This document shows positions 6,051 through 6,849 of a DNA stretch of 6,849 nt, piece after piece. Origin of the DNA: Pseudomonadota bacterium. GTDB lineage: Bacteria > Pseudomonadota > Gammaproteobacteria > Burkholderiales > Ferrovaceae. Position 1 is the first letter of the stretch. The number at the start of each line of letters is the position of its first letter. The stretch covers positions 1 to 6,849 of the forward strand of contig JAJZHV010000060.1 in the NCBI GenBank assembly GCA_021804345.1, written 5' to 3'. The notes below the pieces were generated by a model. That model did no database searches and was not told the origin of the DNA. It worked only from the letters and a program-made list of their open reading frames with translations. Both the position numbers and the translations under genes were made by a program.

Positions 6051-6778
6051 ACAGGATGACGTTCAAGGAATACGCCGTACTTCTGCTCCTGCTGAGTCTC
6101 ATGATCTCCGGTTCAGGGGCCCGGGCGGATGCCGTGACCCACAGCAGCGATCCGCGATTGGTCTGTTTTACCTACGATGCAGAAACCACGTATACCATTT
6201 TGGCCATTCCCGGGGTCCCCACCGATATCCAGTTGGCGCCTGGAGAAAAAATCACGGGCTTTGCACTGGGGGATACCATTCAGTGGGTGGTGGAGGAGTT
6301 GCCCGGGCATCTCTTCATCAAACCCATCAAGCCAGAGCTGTTTACAGCCGGAACGCTGGTAACCGATCGGCGGGTGTACCAGTTGGTGTTTCGCAGTACG
6401 ACCTTGCAGGGACACTGGATGCAAAAAGTGTCCTGGCGCGAGGCGTCAACCCCGCAGACCACTGCGCCGGTGGGCGCTGTGGGGGCAGAGTCAGGCAAAG
6501 GCCCCGACGTGTTGCCCCCGGCTACGCGTCATTGCGACTATGACATCGAGGGTGAGGCGGACTTCAGACCTTTGAGTGTGTGTGATGATGGACGTTTTAC
6601 CTGGATTCAAATGAGCTCACCCCAGGCTCTGCCAGCCCTGTTCAGGGTGGATGACAAGGAAGCCGTTCTGGTGAATTACATCATCCAGGGCAACTACTTC
6701 ATGGTGCAGCGCCTGATGCCCGAGATCCTGCTTAAACTGGGGAACGCGGAAGTACGAATCACGCGGAGAAAGTCCTGA
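6047..6778 (+). CDS. virB9: Type IV secretion periplasmic/outer-membrane complex protein, VirB9/TrbG family
   Basis: The 243-residue product starts with a signal peptide (MNRM, hydrophobic core 10-21, likely cut after A27 in ARA-DA). An N-terminal domain (about 35-130) contains the family pattern of a beta-rich region ending in YQLVFRS. A linker rich in Ala/Pro/Gly (133-160) follows. The C-terminal domain has the VirB9 signature VCDDGRFTWIQM (178-189), PALFRVDD and VNYIIQGNYFMVQRL. VirB9 forms the outer-membrane core complex with VirB7 and VirB10. Its ATG overlaps the virB8 stop by four bases, and GGAAAA lies before it; an ATG three codons on is possible. The mature protein has three cysteines (C40, C163, C179), which could form a disulfide or bond to a VirB7-like lipoprotein. 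No such gene is visible nearby. Confidence 0.88.
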   Translation: MNRMTFKEYAVLLLLLSLMISGSGARADAVTHSSDPRLVCFTYDAETTYTILAIPGVPTDIQLAPGEKITGFALGDTIQWVVEELPGHLFIKPIKPELFTAGTLVTDRRVYQLVFRSTTLQGHWMQKVSWREASTPQTTAPVGAVGAESGKGPDVLPPATRHCDYDIEGEADFRPLSVCDDGRFTWIQMSSPQALPALFRVDDKEAVLVNYIIQGNYFMVQRLMPEILLKLGNAEVRITRRKS

Positions 6779-6849
6779 TGAAAGGGACTTGGGAGGAGGC
6801 TGATCAAGCGCGGATCGACTTGCGTCCGGCGGGCAAAATCCGGCGTCAT
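6778..6849 (+). CDS. Probable VirB10/TrbI type IV secretion protein, first 24 codons (runs off right edge)
   Basis: An ATG at 6778 shares one base with the virB9 stop (TGATG) and opens a frame without stops to the edge: MKGTWEEADQARIDLRPAGK and onward. GGAG lies about eight bases upstream. The visible residues are a charged cytoplasmic N-terminus and carry no family motif. VirB10 is inferred only from the order virB8-virB9-virB10, the usual arrangement, and from translational coupling. Confidence 0.6.
   Translation, partial: MKGTWEEADQARIDLRPAGKIRRH

Noticed and set aside
1..6849. CRISPR array, tRNA, rRNA, insertion sequence or integrase
   Set aside because: I found no regularly spaced repeats, cloverleaf sequence, rRNA segment or transposase/integrase motif on either strand.

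Overview
The window is about 57% GC by eye and reads as the chromosome of a proteobacterium. The trxA-rho order, a 419-residue Rho with the same motif numbering as E. coli, a zinc-type L31, an Azotobacter-type 7Fe ferredoxin and a beta/gamma-style GT39 membrane transferase all fit a gammaproteobacterium, a betaproteobacterium or a member of the Acidithiobacillia. I cannot fix the genus without a search.

Left part (1-4540, all minus strand). Reading in the direction of transcription, the genes are trxA (thioredoxin), rho (termination factor), rpmE (ribosomal protein L31), an ArnT/GT39-like polytopic glycosyltransferase, and the start of hrpA (DEAH-box RNA helicase, running off the left edge). 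The first boundaries carry intrinsic-terminator-like hairpins: after trxA, between rho and rpmE, and after rpmE. The last two run almost directly into the Shine-Dalgarno of the next gene. rpmE has its own good sigma70 promoter. rho is preceded by a strikingly C-rich, G-poor leader that fits Rho autoregulation. The glycosyltransferase and hrpA overlap and are probably co-transcribed.

Middle (4541-4883). A 343-bp divergent intergenic region separates trxA (minus) from fdxA (plus). It holds an extended -10 candidate, a hairpin and two small palindromes, and no convincing gene.

Right part (4884-6849, plus strand). fdxA encodes a [3Fe-4S][4Fe-4S] ferredoxin. After a 114-bp gap come tightly overlapping genes for a type IV secretion core: a VirB8/TrbF inner-membrane protein, a VirB9/TrbG periplasmic protein, and the first 24 codons of what is probably VirB10/TrbI. 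This is the only part that looks accessory (conjugative or ICE-like), and the fdxA-virB8 gap is the likely housekeeping/accessory boundary.

I see no CRISPR array, tRNA, rRNA, transposase or integrase. Most of the window is ordinary housekeeping DNA. The most interesting signals are the regulatory leaders of rho and rpmE and the edge of the type IV secretion cluster.
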